Assembly (NCBI GenBank): GCA_964602525.1
Contig: CAZRSA010000004.1
Location: 1 to 48,411, forward strand
DNA from: Lentisalinibacter sp964602525
Lineage (GTDB): Bacteria; Pseudomonadota; Gammaproteobacteria; Steroidobacterales; Woeseiaceae
Direction: 5' to 3'
Length of the DNA: 48,411 bases
The notes under the pieces were generated by a model that was given only the letters and a program-made list of their open reading frames with translations, had not been told where the DNA came from and searched no databases. The translations under genes were made by a program, and so were the position numbers. Each line of letters opens with the position of its first letter. Position 1 is the stretch's first letter. Shown piece by piece: positions 1 to 8,424 of this stretch.

Positions 1-1235
1 TCGCGGAACTCCTGCAGCCGGTTCTCCAGCCGGCGCAGGAAGCGGTAGGCGTCGAGCAGCTGCCAGACGCTCTCGGCGGGCAGGTAACGGCGCTCAGCCA
101 GCGCGGTCAGCGCCGCGCGCAGCTCCCGGCAACGCAGCGCCTGGTCGCTGCCGCCGCGCACCAGCTGCCAGGACTGGGTGATGAACTCGATCTCGCGGAT
201 GCCGCCGGGGCCCAGCTTGACGTTGGCGTGCATCTCGCGGCGCTCCACCTCCGCCCGGATCATCGCCTTCATCGAGCGCAGCGACTCGAACACGCCGTAG
301 TCCAGGTAGCGCCGGTAGACGAAGGGCGTCAGCACGGTCTCCTCGAGCTCGCCCCACGCGGCCATGCCTGCCTCGTCGGACAATGGCCTCGCCTTCACGT
401 AGGCATAGCGCTCCCAGTCGCGGCCGTGCTGCAGCAGGTAGTTCTCCATGGCCGAGAAACTCACCACCGGCGGGCCGCTGTCGCCGAACGGCCGCAGGCG
501 AATATCCACGCGGAAGACGAAGCCGTCCGCCGTCACCTCGCCCAGCAGCGCGACCACCCGACGCACCATGCGACCGAAATACTCGGGCGCCGACAGCGCT
601 TTCGCGCCGTCGCTCTCCTCGGCATCCGGGTAGACGAAGATCAGATCGATATCGGAGGAGAAATTGAGTTCCCTTCCGCCCAGCTTGCCCATCGCCATGG
701 CAATCAGCGAGACCGGCCGGCCGGCAGCGTCGCGTACCACCCCGTGGCGCTCCGACATCGCCGCGCCGGCATGACGTATGGCGGCGATGACCGCCTCGTC
801 CGCCAGATCGCTCAGCTCGTGCAGGGTCTCGTCGAGGGTTGCCAGACCGCCCAGATCCCGCCAGGCGATGCGCGCCATCTCCCGCCGGCGCAGGCGGCGC
901 AGCCGGCGGGCCAGCTCCTGCGGCGAGACGTCCTCGACAGCCCGGGCGACGGCGGCAGCGATCTCGCCCGGGTGGCGCGCGCGCGTCATTTCGCCGCCCC
1001 GGATCAGGGCGGCGAAGGCGTCCGGGTCGCCGCCCAGCGCCCGGCGGACGAATTCACTGACGGCGAGCACCCGCGCCGCGACCGCCTCGCTGCCGGTCTC
1101 GCGCAGCGCGGCGGCCACGTCGTCGAGAGGAGTGTCGAGGGTGGCGAGGAACGCATCCAGTTCGTCCGCCAGCCGGCGCGGCAGCGCGGCCGTCACCGGG
1201 GACGACAATGTCCGGATGAGCGCGTCCGCCGCCAT
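1..1235 (-). CDS. glnE: Bifunctional glutamine-synthetase adenylyltransferase/adenylyl-removing enzyme (N-terminal part; cut by window edge)
   Basis: GlnE adds AMP to and removes AMP from glutamine synthetase in response to nitrogen status, in the cytoplasm. About 411 N-terminal residues are present; family members have about 945, and the missing part lies beyond the left edge, so this is not a real truncation. Visible are an N-terminal LSSP segment like that of other GlnE proteins, the nucleotidyltransferase motif SSDIDLIF of the N-terminal (adenylyl-removing) domain and the downstream GGIREIEF motif. The ATG at 1235 has no Shine-Dalgarno sequence. A TACACT hexamer ends six bases before it, suggesting a leaderless mRNA. 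It faces away from the flavodoxin-like gene at 1300 across 64 bases. Family assignment is firm; the start is probable. Confidence 0.93.
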   Translation of the reverse strand, partial: MAADALIRTLSSPVTAALPRRLADELDAFLATLDTPLDDVAAALRETGSEAVAARVLAVSEFVRRALGGDPDAFAALIRGGEMTRARHPGEIAAAVARAVEDVSPQELARRLRRLRRREMARIAWRDLGGLATLDETLHELSDLADEAVIAAIRHAGAAMSERHGVVRDAAGRPVSLIAMAMGKLGGRELNFSSDIDLIFVYPDAEESDGAKALSAPEYFGRMVRRVVALLGEVTADGFVFRVDIRLRPFGDSGPPVVSFSAMENYLLQHGRDWERYAYVKARPLSDEAGMAAWGELEETVLTPFVYRRYLDYGVFESLRSMKAMIRAEVERREMHANVKLGPGGIREIEFITQSWQLVRGGSDQALRCRELRAALTALAERRYLPAESVWQLLDAYRFLRRLENRLQEFR

Positions 1236-1241
1236 GGCGGC

Positions 1242-1247
1242 AGTGTA
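1242..1247 (-). promoter_or_regulatory. Putative -10 hexamer of glnE, leaderless type
   Basis: On the minus strand TACACT is followed by exactly six bases and then the glnE ATG, so the expected transcription start coincides with the start codon. CTGCAA lies 17 bases upstream as a weak -35. Inferred from spacing only. Confidence 0.4.
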
Positions 1248-1299
1248 GCCCGAGCCATCGGCGGTTGCAGCGCCGGCGCCACTCGACGACCATGCCGGC

Positions 1300-1767
1300 A
1301 TGGCCGACAAACACCTCCTGATCGTCTATCACTCGCAGTCCGGCACCACCGAGCGTATGGCGGAGGCCGTGATCCGCGGCGCCCGCCACCAGGACGTGGA
1401 GGGCGTTACCGTGCGGGTACGGAGTGCGCTCGAGGCCGACGCAGACGACGTACTCTGGAGCGATGCGCTGATCCTCGGTACGCCGGAGAACTTCGGCTAT
1501 ATGAGCGGGGCACTGAAGTACTTCCTCGACCGCGTCTACTACCCCTGCCTGGAGAAGGTGGAGGGCAAGCCCTGGGCGCTGTTCGTGCGCGCGGGCAACG
1601 ACGGCACCGGCGCCGTTAGCAGCGTGCAGCGTATCGTCGCCGGCCTGGCGCTGAAGGAGATCCAGCCGCCGCTGGTCATCGCCGGGGAATTCGACGAGAC
1701 CCGCCTGGCGGAGTGCGAGGAACTGGGAATGACCGTCGCCGCCGGACTCGAAGCCGGCGTGTTCTGA
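1300..1767 (+). CDS. Flavodoxin-like / NAD(P)H-oxidoreductase family protein
   Basis: A 155-residue single-domain flavodoxin fold. The N-terminal strand is followed by the FMN-phosphate loop SQSGTTERMA (residues about 12-21). Further on are GTPENFGYMSGALK, typical of the flavodoxin_2/WrbA-like group, and a FVRAGNDG segment where these proteins contact the isoalloxazine ring. It should bind FMN and act as a small cytosolic redox protein; the partner cannot be read from sequence. The ATG at 1300 is chosen because it directly precedes the first beta strand; no convincing ribosome site is seen. The gene ends 12 bases before the convergent GGDEF/EAL gene. Confidence 0.8.
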   Translation: MADKHLLIVYHSQSGTTERMAEAVIRGARHQDVEGVTVRVRSALEADADDVLWSDALILGTPENFGYMSGALKYFLDRVYYPCLEKVEGKPWALFVRAGNDGTGAVSSVQRIVAGLALKEIQPPLVIAGEFDETRLAECEELGMTVAAGLEAGVF

Positions 1768-1779
1768 GCCCGGCCTGCC

Positions 1780-3975
1780 TCAGCCCGACCCGCCGGCGGC
1801 GAGACGGTGGTCTGCCGTCAGGCCGGCGATGACCCCGGCCAGCGGCACCGGCTCGCCGATGAGATAGCCTTGGGCGTAGTCGACGCCCAGCTCGCGCACC
1901 TTGCGGCGCACCGGCTCGCTGTTGACGTACTCGGCCACCGTCGCGAGGCCCATGACCCGGGCTACCTGGGTGATGGCCGCGATCATGGCCTCCGAAACCC
2001 GGTTGGCCGTGACGTCGCGCACGAAGCTGCCGTCGATCTTCAGCGTATCCACGTCGAAGTCCTTCAGATACGCGAACGAGCTCAGGCCGGCGCCGAAATC
2101 GTCCAGCGAAAAGCGGCAGCCGAGGTCACGCAACGTGCGGATGAACGCGGCGGCGCTGTGCATGTTCGCCACGGCCGCCGTCTCGGTGATCTCGAAGCAC
2201 AGCGAGGCAGGCGGCAGACCACTCGACTCCACCCGCTCGCGGACGAAGCCGAGAAACTCGTCGTCGCCCAGTGACTGGCCGGACAGGTTGATGGCGAATA
2301 CGTAACGCCCGTCGGCCAGCGCAGCGCCTGCGCCGGCGATGCGCTCGATGGCGCTGGCGACCACCCAGCGGTCGAGCCGGGGCATGAGCTGATAACGCTC
2401 GGCAGCGGAGAGGAACTGCTCCGGCGCGAGGCATTCGCCGTCTTCGCCCTGCATGCGCAGCAGCACCTCGTGGTAGGCCCGGCCGCCGGCGTTCAGCGGC
2501 GCGATGGGCTGGGCGACGAGCTGGAACTCGTCCCGGTCCAGGGCGTTCTGCAGGCGGGACACGATGCGGATGTCGTCCGCGCGGCGGACGATGCTGTGAT
2601 CGTCCTGGTCGTAGACCTCCACCCGGTTACGGCCGTGCTCCTTCGCCGCCGTGCAGGCGACCTTCGGCGCCACAAGGGCCGCGGCGGCACCACCGGAATC
2701 CTGCCGCCACGGCGCGACGCCGGCACTGACCGTGATGATCACCGCCTTGTCGCCCCGCAGGTAGGACAGGCGGCGGGCCCGCTGCCGCACCTCGTCGGCG
2801 AACGCGGCGGCCCGCTCGATGTCGCAGCCGTGCAGCAGCACACCGAAGTTGTCACCCGACAGGCGGGTCGCCACGGCGTCGGCGGGCACCGCCTGCTGCA
2901 GCTCGGCGGCGAAGCGCCGCAGGATGTCATCGCCGGCGCCGTGACCGAAACTGTCGTTCACGAGCTGGAGCTTGTCCAGGTCGAAGATCACCAGTGCGTG
3001 GGCATCGTCATCGGCGAGCTGGCGATAACCCTCGCGCAGGTGGGCCTCGAAGCCGTAGCGATTCACGAGGCCGGTGAGAGCATCGTAGTAGTTCTCGATC
3101 ACCCGCTCGGCGCGGCGGGCGACCAGGCTCGCGAGCCGGCGCTCGGGCTCGCCGAAGCGGCTGCCGTCGATGCGGCCGGCCAGCGCGAAGACCCCGTTGA
3201 CCCGTCCGCCGCGTTCGCGCACGGGACAGAGCAGCAGCTGGTAGCCGTCTCCCTGGTGCTCGGTGCCGTCGGGCAGCGTGGCGATGTCCAGCACGCTCGG
3301 ACTGCGCCGCCGGGCCAGTCCCGGCAGGAAGCGCCGCACGACGACCTCGTCCAGCGCGCGCCGGTCCGCACCCTTCCAGCTGCGATGAGTGGCGCTGATA
3401 CGGATCTGCTTGGACGGGAGGATCAGCACACTGTAGCCGGCACCGATGTGGCGGCCACAGGCACGCACCAGACCGGCGAGCTGCTCCTGGCCATGGGGCG
3501 CATCTTCCAGCTGGTCCTCGAGTTCGTAGAGCAGATCCAGTTCGCTGCGCGCTGCGGCGGCGACGGGCCCGCCCTCCTGCGGCCGGCCGGCCAGCAGTCG
3601 AGTCAGAAGCGGCACGGCCCGGGCGACCAGGCCGGCCGGACCGTTGGGCGCGAAGGCGGCCTTCGGCCAGACGCAGGCGAGCACGCCGACGCGCCGGCCG
3701 CCCGCCTCGTCCTGGGGGAACACCCAGAGCGTGGCACCGTCGGACAGCGACAGGCTGCGTGGCTGGGCGGACGTGGAGGCAGCGTAGAACAGTTCGGGCG
3801 GCAGCGACAGCAGCGCGCTCGCCACCTCCCGGTCGGCCCCCCCGGACGTGCTCCACACGAACTCGCCGTCGTCACCGTAGAAATCGAAACGCCGCGCCGT
3901 CGGCAGCAGGGCCGACAGCAGTTCGCCGAGCTCCGGAGAAGCCGGGCCGGCAGACGTCATCTCGTATCCGTCCAT
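1780..3975 (-). CDS. Degenerate GGDEF plus EAL domain protein, probable c-di-GMP phosphodiesterase
   Basis: About 731 residues. The N-terminal 300 or so hold sensory sequence with a GAF-like region. A GGDEF domain follows whose signature reads SGDNF instead of GGDEF, so cyclase activity is unlikely. The C-terminal EAL domain keeps the ExLxR signature as EVLLR, a catalytic-loop DDFG (in LDDFGAGLSSF), an ET motif (FEITET), the KIDGSFV segment and YAQGYLIG near the end. It is therefore expected to hydrolyse c-di-GMP in the cytoplasm, with the degenerate GGDEF as a possible GTP-binding regulatory module. The start is uncertain: ATG at 3975 is preceded by GGAACGCGG, and another ATG lies at 3960. 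No membrane segment is evident. Convergent with the flavodoxin-like gene. Confidence 0.88.
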   Translation of the reverse strand: MDGYEMTSAGPASPELGELLSALLPTARRFDFYGDDGEFVWSTSGGADREVASALLSLPPELFYAASTSAQPRSLSLSDGATLWVFPQDEAGGRRVGVLACVWPKAAFAPNGPAGLVARAVPLLTRLLAGRPQEGGPVAAAARSELDLLYELEDQLEDAPHGQEQLAGLVRACGRHIGAGYSVLILPSKQIRISATHRSWKGADRRALDEVVVRRFLPGLARRRSPSVLDIATLPDGTEHQGDGYQLLLCPVRERGGRVNGVFALAGRIDGSRFGEPERRLASLVARRAERVIENYYDALTGLVNRYGFEAHLREGYRQLADDDAHALVIFDLDKLQLVNDSFGHGAGDDILRRFAAELQQAVPADAVATRLSGDNFGVLLHGCDIERAAAFADEVRQRARRLSYLRGDKAVIITVSAGVAPWRQDSGGAAAALVAPKVACTAAKEHGRNRVEVYDQDDHSIVRRADDIRIVSRLQNALDRDEFQLVAQPIAPLNAGGRAYHEVLLRMQGEDGECLAPEQFLSAAERYQLMPRLDRWVVASAIERIAGAGAALADGRYVFAINLSGQSLGDDEFLGFVRERVESSGLPPASLCFEITETAAVANMHSAAAFIRTLRDLGCRFSLDDFGAGLSSFAYLKDFDVDTLKIDGSFVRDVTANRVSEAMIAAITQVARVMGLATVAEYVNSEPVRRKVRELGVDYAQGYLIGEPVPLAGVIAGLTADHRLAAGGSG

Positions 3976-4108
3976 CCGCGTTCCGTGCGCACTGCGGTCG
4001 GCCGGCTGCCGCCGGCCGTGGTCCGCCACGACCACAAGGGTGCGGAATCGGGACGCGGATGTCTGTGATGCCCGTCGCAGGCGGGCGGCCCGGGGCTTGT
4101 CCGGCCGG

Positions 4109-5065
4109 TCAGGGCAGGCCGGCCAGCCACTCCTCGTCGGAGCCTTCGGAAATGTCCTCGAACAGGAAAGTGCTGAGATAGCGCTCGCCCGTGTCCGGCA
4201 GCATCGCCAGCAGCACCGAACCGTCCGGCGCCGACTCCGCCGCCTTCAGGGCCGCCGCCAGCGTGGCCCCACCGGAGACGCCGGTGAAGATACCCTCGTT
4301 CGCCGCCAGCCCTCGGGACGTCTTCGCGGCGGTATCATCGTCGATCGGGATGAGATCGTCGTAGATCTCCCGGTTGAGGACGTCGGGGAGGAAGTCCGGC
4401 GTCCAGCCCTGGATCTTGTGGGGATGCCACTCCTGGCCCGCCAGCAGCTGGGCGGCCTCGGGCTCGGTGGCCACGATCCTCAGGTCCGGCCGCGCCGCCT
4501 TCAGTACCTCGCCGGCGCCCGTCATGGTGCCACCGGTGCCGTAGCCGGTGACCCAGTAGTCGAGCCGGCGCCCGGCGAAATCACGCAGTATCTCGGGGCC
4601 GGTGGTGCTGCGGTGGAAAGCCGGATTGGCCGGATTCTCGAACTGGCGGGCCAGAAACCAGCCCCGCTCGGCGGCCAGCTCTTCCGCGCGGCGCACCATG
4701 CCGGTGCCCTTCTCCGCTGCCGGGGTCAGGATGACCTTCGCTCCCAGCGCGCGCATGATCTTGCGCCGCTCCACGGAGAAGCTCTCGGCCATGGTGGCGA
4801 CGAAGGGGTAGCCTCGGGCCGCACAGACCATGGCGAGCGCGATACCGGTGTTGCCCGAGGTGGCCTCCACCACGGTCTGGCCGGGTTTCAGCGCGCCGCG
4901 CTGCTCGGCGTCGATGATGACCGCGTAGGCCAGCCGGTCCTTCACCGAGGCCATGGGATTGAAGGACTCCACCTTCACGTAGAGGGTGACGCGCTCGGGT
5001 CCCGTGCGATGGAGGCGCACGACCGGTGTATCGCCGATGGTATCGAGTATGCTGTCGTAGATCAT
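4109..5065 (-). CDS. cysK: Cysteine synthase (O-acetylserine sulfhydrylase)
   Basis: PLP enzyme joining O-acetylserine and sulfide to make cysteine in the cytoplasm. The 318-residue protein begins MIYDSILDTIGDTP, the usual CysK start. The PLP lysine is in NPMASVKDR (about K42), the substrate/phosphate loop TSGNTG is at 69-74, and the glycine-rich PLP phosphate loop is GTGGTMTG. ATG 5065 is chosen over the in-frame TTG at 5083 because it matches the family start. It lies divergent to cysB, which fits CysB control. Upstream on the minus strand is a TATAGT -10 with no good -35, as expected for an activator-dependent promoter. CysK and CysM are not fully separable by eye. Confidence 0.92.
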   Translation of the reverse strand: MIYDSILDTIGDTPVVRLHRTGPERVTLYVKVESFNPMASVKDRLAYAVIIDAEQRGALKPGQTVVEATSGNTGIALAMVCAARGYPFVATMAESFSVERRKIMRALGAKVILTPAAEKGTGMVRRAEELAAERGWFLARQFENPANPAFHRSTTGPEILRDFAGRRLDYWVTGYGTGGTMTGAGEVLKAARPDLRIVATEPEAAQLLAGQEWHPHKIQGWTPDFLPDVLNREIYDDLIPIDDDTAAKTSRGLAANEGIFTGVSGGATLAAALKAAESAPDGSVLLAMLPDTGERYLSTFLFEDISEGSDEEWLAGLP

Positions 5066-5193
5066 CGTCGCATCCGGTTTCAAATCTGGCCAAACACTAT
5101 AACCGCCTGGAGCAAGCCGCGAAAAATAATGAAATTTTCTTCGCTTATACCCGGTCGTTATATAGAGTAGGAGAAAAGGATCCGGAACGCGCC
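5066..5193. promoter_or_regulatory. Divergent cysK/cysB promoter region
   Basis: A 128-base stretch that is distinctly AT-rich against its surroundings. The minus strand has TATAGT (5096-5101) as a likely cysK -10. The plus strand has TATATA (5159-5164) as a likely cysB -10, followed by the ribosome site GGAGAAAAGGA. Neither has a good -35. CysB family members bind degenerate half sites in such regions, but I cannot place them precisely. Confidence 0.6.
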
Positions 5194-6204
5194 ATGAAAC
5201 TGCAGCAGCTGAGATACCTGCTGGCCATCGTCGACAACGGGCTGAACATCACCGCGGCATCGGAGCGGCTGCATACCTCCCAGCCCGGCGTCAGCAAGCA
5301 GATCCGCCAGCTCGAGGAGGAGCTGGGGCTCGCACTGTTCGTACGCAAGGGCAAGAGCCTTGCCGGGGTGACCACGGCCGGCCAGGAGGTCGTGGCACGC
5401 GCCCGGAGCATCATGCAGGAGGTGCAGAACATCCGCACCCTCGCCGCCAACGCCCACCGGGAAACGGAGGGCACACTGGCCATCGGCACCACGCATACAC
5501 AGGCGCGTTATGTCCTGCCGGAGGTGATCCGGCGCTTCCGCGAGCGCTATCCCAACGTGAACCTGGAGCTGCACCAAGGTACCTCCGAGCAGATCGCGGA
5601 CATGGTGGAAGCCCGTCACATCGACTTCGCCATCGCCAGCGGCGGCGAGGACCTGTTTGCCGACCTCGTCTGCCTGCCCTGCTATCGCTGGGACCGCACG
5701 ATCCTGGTGCCCAGGGATCATGAACTCGCGCGCCGCGGCGGCAAGCCGGGCATCCGGGATCTGGCAGGATACCCGCTGGTCACGTACGTGTTCAGCTTCG
5801 GCGGCGAGTCGTCGCTGAAACGCGCCTTCGCCGCGGAAGGGCTCGAGCCGGACGTGGTATTCACCGCCCGGGACGCCGACGTCATCAAGACCTACGTGCG
5901 CATGGGCATGGGCGTCGGCATCGTGGCCGCCATGGCCCACGACTGCGCCGACCGGGAAGACCTGGTCGCCATCGACGCGGCGGGCCTATTCCCCCGCAGC
6001 ACCACCTGGATCGGCTTCCGCCGCGACACCGTGCTGAAGCGTTACATGCGGGACTTCATGCTGCTGTTCGCACCGCACCTCACCGGCCGCTTCGTCGATC
6101 GCTGCCTCGCAGCGCCGAATCAGGACTCGGTGCATGCCCTGTTCGCGGATATCGATCTGCCGCTGCGCGGCGGCTGCCCCGACGGCTATCCCGCAGCCGC
6201 CTGA
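5194..6204 (+). CDS. cysB: LysR-type regulator of sulfur assimilation CysB
   Basis: 336 residues against 324 in E. coli. The N-terminal winged HTH begins MKLQQLRYL and contains ASERLHTSQPGVSKQIRQLE, nearly the CysB consensus. The effector domain contains IGTTHTQARYVLP, the hallmark CysB segment for N-acetylserine/sulfate binding, and RDADVIKTYV. It should activate sulfate-assimilation genes including the divergent cysK. The ATG at 5194 is preceded by GGAGAAAAGGA; the longer upstream reading has no homology. The last 20 or so residues are glycine/proline-rich and extend past the usual end. Confidence 0.95.
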   Translation: MKLQQLRYLLAIVDNGLNITAASERLHTSQPGVSKQIRQLEEELGLALFVRKGKSLAGVTTAGQEVVARARSIMQEVQNIRTLAANAHRETEGTLAIGTTHTQARYVLPEVIRRFRERYPNVNLELHQGTSEQIADMVEARHIDFAIASGGEDLFADLVCLPCYRWDRTILVPRDHELARRGGKPGIRDLAGYPLVTYVFSFGGESSLKRAFAAEGLEPDVVFTARDADVIKTYVRMGMGVGIVAAMAHDCADREDLVAIDAAGLFPRSTTWIGFRRDTVLKRYMRDFMLLFAPHLTGRFVDRCLAAPNQDSVHALFADIDLPLRGGCPDGYPAAA

Positions 6205-6220
6205 ACGGTCCGGTAGGGAT

Positions 6221-6850
6221 TCAGTAGATGCGGAAGCCGCCGTGACGGCGGCGGCTGCGGTGGTCGATCCACCAGATACCGGCCACGAAGCCGAGCGCCA
6301 GGGACACGACCGCGGCGCCCAGCACCATCGGCCAGGGCAGGCTGAACTGGTACAGGGACATGCTCCGGCGGAAGCCGTCGTTCTTCTCGCGGAGTTCGGA
6401 GACGGCGGCCCGGGCATCGGCCAGCTCCTCGGCCTGCGCGGCGGTCATGCTCTCCAGCTCTGCGATGCGCCCGGCCGAGCCGGAGTAAGCCTCACGGGTC
6501 TCGGCCAGCTCCTGCTGCACTCGCTCGAGCTCCGCCTGTGTCTGCTCCACGATGAGCTTCGCCGGCTTGTCGTCCACCAGGAAGCCCGCCTTCACCCAGC
6601 CCTCGGTCCCGTCCGGCAGCCGCACCTGGGCGTACAGGGGTCCGCGGGTCAGGATGGTAAGTTCCTGGCCGCTCTCCAGGGTGCGGAACGCCCGGTCGCT
6701 GGTGTCCTCGGCCCGGTGCAGACCGAGGCGCAGGTTATCGGTGACATAGGCGGTCTGCGCCAACGCCGCCGGCGCCAGGGTCAGGAGCGCGAGGAACGCC
6801 GCAGCCACCGTACCGTGCCGCCAGGAGCCGTTCGGATGACATAATCCCAT
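6221..6850 (-). CDS. SH3 domain and C-terminal anchor protein (TIGR04211/YgiM-like)
   Basis: About 209 residues. A signal peptide probably ends at ALA-QTAYV. A bacterial SH3 domain follows (NLRLGLHRAEDTSDRAF through GTEGWV), then a coiled coil (about residues 95-165), one transmembrane helix near the C-terminus and the tail WWIDHRSRRRHGGFRIY, characteristic of this family. It is expected to be anchored in the inner membrane with the SH3 domain in the periplasm; its role is not established. The ATG at 6850 lies 14 bases downstream of the dacB stop, so the two are probably cotranscribed. Convergent with cysB. Confidence 0.85.
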   Translation of the reverse strand: MGLCHPNGSWRHGTVAAAFLALLTLAPAALAQTAYVTDNLRLGLHRAEDTSDRAFRTLESGQELTILTRGPLYAQVRLPDGTEGWVKAGFLVDDKPAKLIVEQTQAELERVQQELAETREAYSGSAGRIAELESMTAAQAEELADARAAVSELREKNDGFRRSMSLYQFSLPWPMVLGAAVVSLALGFVAGIWWIDHRSRRRHGGFRIY

Positions 6851-6864
6851 GGCGCCGCAGTTTA

Positions 6865-8313
6865 CTACGGCGCTCCCGCGGAAAGTGAGAACTGGTTCAG
6901 CCATTCGAGCAGCGCGTCCTGCAGCTCGTCGCCGGGGCCCCGGTGCACGTCACCGGCGTTGTGCAGGATCACGACAGCATGGCGCGCACCGTCGTCCGCC
7001 TGCAGGTACCCCGCCAACGTGCTGACGTGGTCCAGCGAGCCGGTCTTCAGCCGGGCGCGTCCGGCGATGGCGTCGCCCCGCCGCCGGCCATAGGTTCCGT
7101 CCATTCCCGAGATGGCCATCGACGCCGCGAACTCGGGCATCCACGCGCTGGCCCACGCTGCGCCCAGGAGCTCGCCCATGTGGCGGGCTGTGATGCGCGC
7201 CTCCCTGGAACGCCCGGCACCGTTCTCCAGCACGAGTTCCGGGAATTGGAAACCGCGCTCCGCCAGCCAGTCCGCGATGGCGCGGCGCCCCTTCTCCTCC
7301 GTCCCCGGCACCCCGTAGCGTTCGGCGCCCAGGGTGTAGAGAAGCTGGCGGGTCATGACGTTGTTGCTGTACTTGTTCACCGAGCGGATGACTTCCCCCA
7401 ATGGCAGCGAGTCCATGGCGACGAGGCGCTCGGCATCCGCCGGCGTTTCGCCCACCACCAGAGCGCCGTCGAACTCCCCGCCCATCTCCCGCCACAGCGA
7501 GGTGAACAGGCCGAACACGAAATCCTCGTGGCTCAGCACGCTGCGCGCCAGCGAATAGCGACCGCAGGCGGCGGGGAACTCACCGGAGAAGGTGACCGCC
7601 CGCTCGGTCCGTTGGGCGCGCACCGCGATGCCGCGCTGGTAGCCGCGACAGCGTCCCGGGGCCGGCTGCAGGCGGTTGTCCACCCTCAGGTTCGCCAGCG
7701 GCGGCTCCATGTCCACCAGCACGCTATCCGCCGCGGGCTCGAACCAGAAGCGCACCACGTTGAAGTTCACCAGCAGCGCGTGCGGCGTCACGTTGTAGGC
7801 GCGCAGGGGCTGGTTGTCGAAGGCCCCGCGGTCCTCCGGCGCAGGGCGGAAGTAACCCGTGTCGACGACGAGGTCGCCCTCGATGCGCTCGAGGCCGCGC
7901 CGACGCAGTTCCCGGAGCAGTAGCCAGAAGCGCTCCTGCACCAGGTAGGGATCGCCGCCGCCCCGCAGTACCAGGTCGCCTGCCAGGACGCCGCCTTCGA
8001 GCCGGCCGTCGAGATAGACCTCCGTGCGCCAGGTGTGGGCCGGACCAAGCACGTCCAGGGCGGCGAAGGTGGTGAGCAATTTCAGCACCGAGGCGGGATT
8101 GCGCGGCGTATCGGCGTGGTGGGCCAGCACCTCGCGACCGCTGCCGAGTTCATGCACGTGGATGCTGACGTCGTCGGCGTCGAGTCCATGGCCGTCGAGC
8201 ACCCGCTGCACCGGCGGCGGCAGGCCGTCGGGCGTCGCCGGCGGCCCGGCGAACACAGGGCCGCCCGCGAGCAGGCCGGCGAGGAGGACGTGTCTCAGTG
8301 CGGCAAACAGCAT
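6865..8313 (-). CDS. dacB: D-alanyl-D-alanine carboxypeptidase/endopeptidase (PBP4 type, peptidase S13)
   Basis: Periplasmic enzyme trimming peptidoglycan cross-links and stem peptides. The 482-residue protein starts with a signal peptide (MLFAALRHVLLAGLL, cleavage near VFA). The three penicillin-binding motifs are intact: SVLK (S75, K78), SNN in KYSNNVM, and KTG in LKTGSLDHV. The long insertion between the first two motifs matches the S13 family. The ATG at 8313 is preceded by GGAG seven bases upstream and gives a clean signal peptide; a longer in-frame start at 8394 would not. The SH3/anchor gene follows directly. Confidence 0.93.
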   Translation of the reverse strand: MLFAALRHVLLAGLLAGGPVFAGPPATPDGLPPPVQRVLDGHGLDADDVSIHVHELGSGREVLAHHADTPRNPASVLKLLTTFAALDVLGPAHTWRTEVYLDGRLEGGVLAGDLVLRGGGDPYLVQERFWLLLRELRRRGLERIEGDLVVDTGYFRPAPEDRGAFDNQPLRAYNVTPHALLVNFNVVRFWFEPAADSVLVDMEPPLANLRVDNRLQPAPGRCRGYQRGIAVRAQRTERAVTFSGEFPAACGRYSLARSVLSHEDFVFGLFTSLWREMGGEFDGALVVGETPADAERLVAMDSLPLGEVIRSVNKYSNNVMTRQLLYTLGAERYGVPGTEEKGRRAIADWLAERGFQFPELVLENGAGRSREARITARHMGELLGAAWASAWMPEFAASMAISGMDGTYGRRRGDAIAGRARLKTGSLDHVSTLAGYLQADDGARHAVVILHNAGDVHRGPGDELQDALLEWLNQFSLSAGAP

Positions 8314-8424
8314 CGGGTACACTCCGTGACCGTTCGCCAGCCACTGTGGTTGCTTTCGGAGATCCAGCACATGGCGCATTGTGTCGGCAAACACGGACGA
8401 CGTTCAATTGCGCGACGTTCCGGC

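Noticed and set aside
1..1235. glnE looking truncated
   Set aside because: The reading frame is open to the window edge; the missing part is simply outside the window.
5097..5165. Apparent inverted repeat CTATAAC ... GTTATATAG between cysK and cysB
   Set aside because: The two arms are best read as the -10 elements of the two divergent promoters, so a specific operator need not be assumed.
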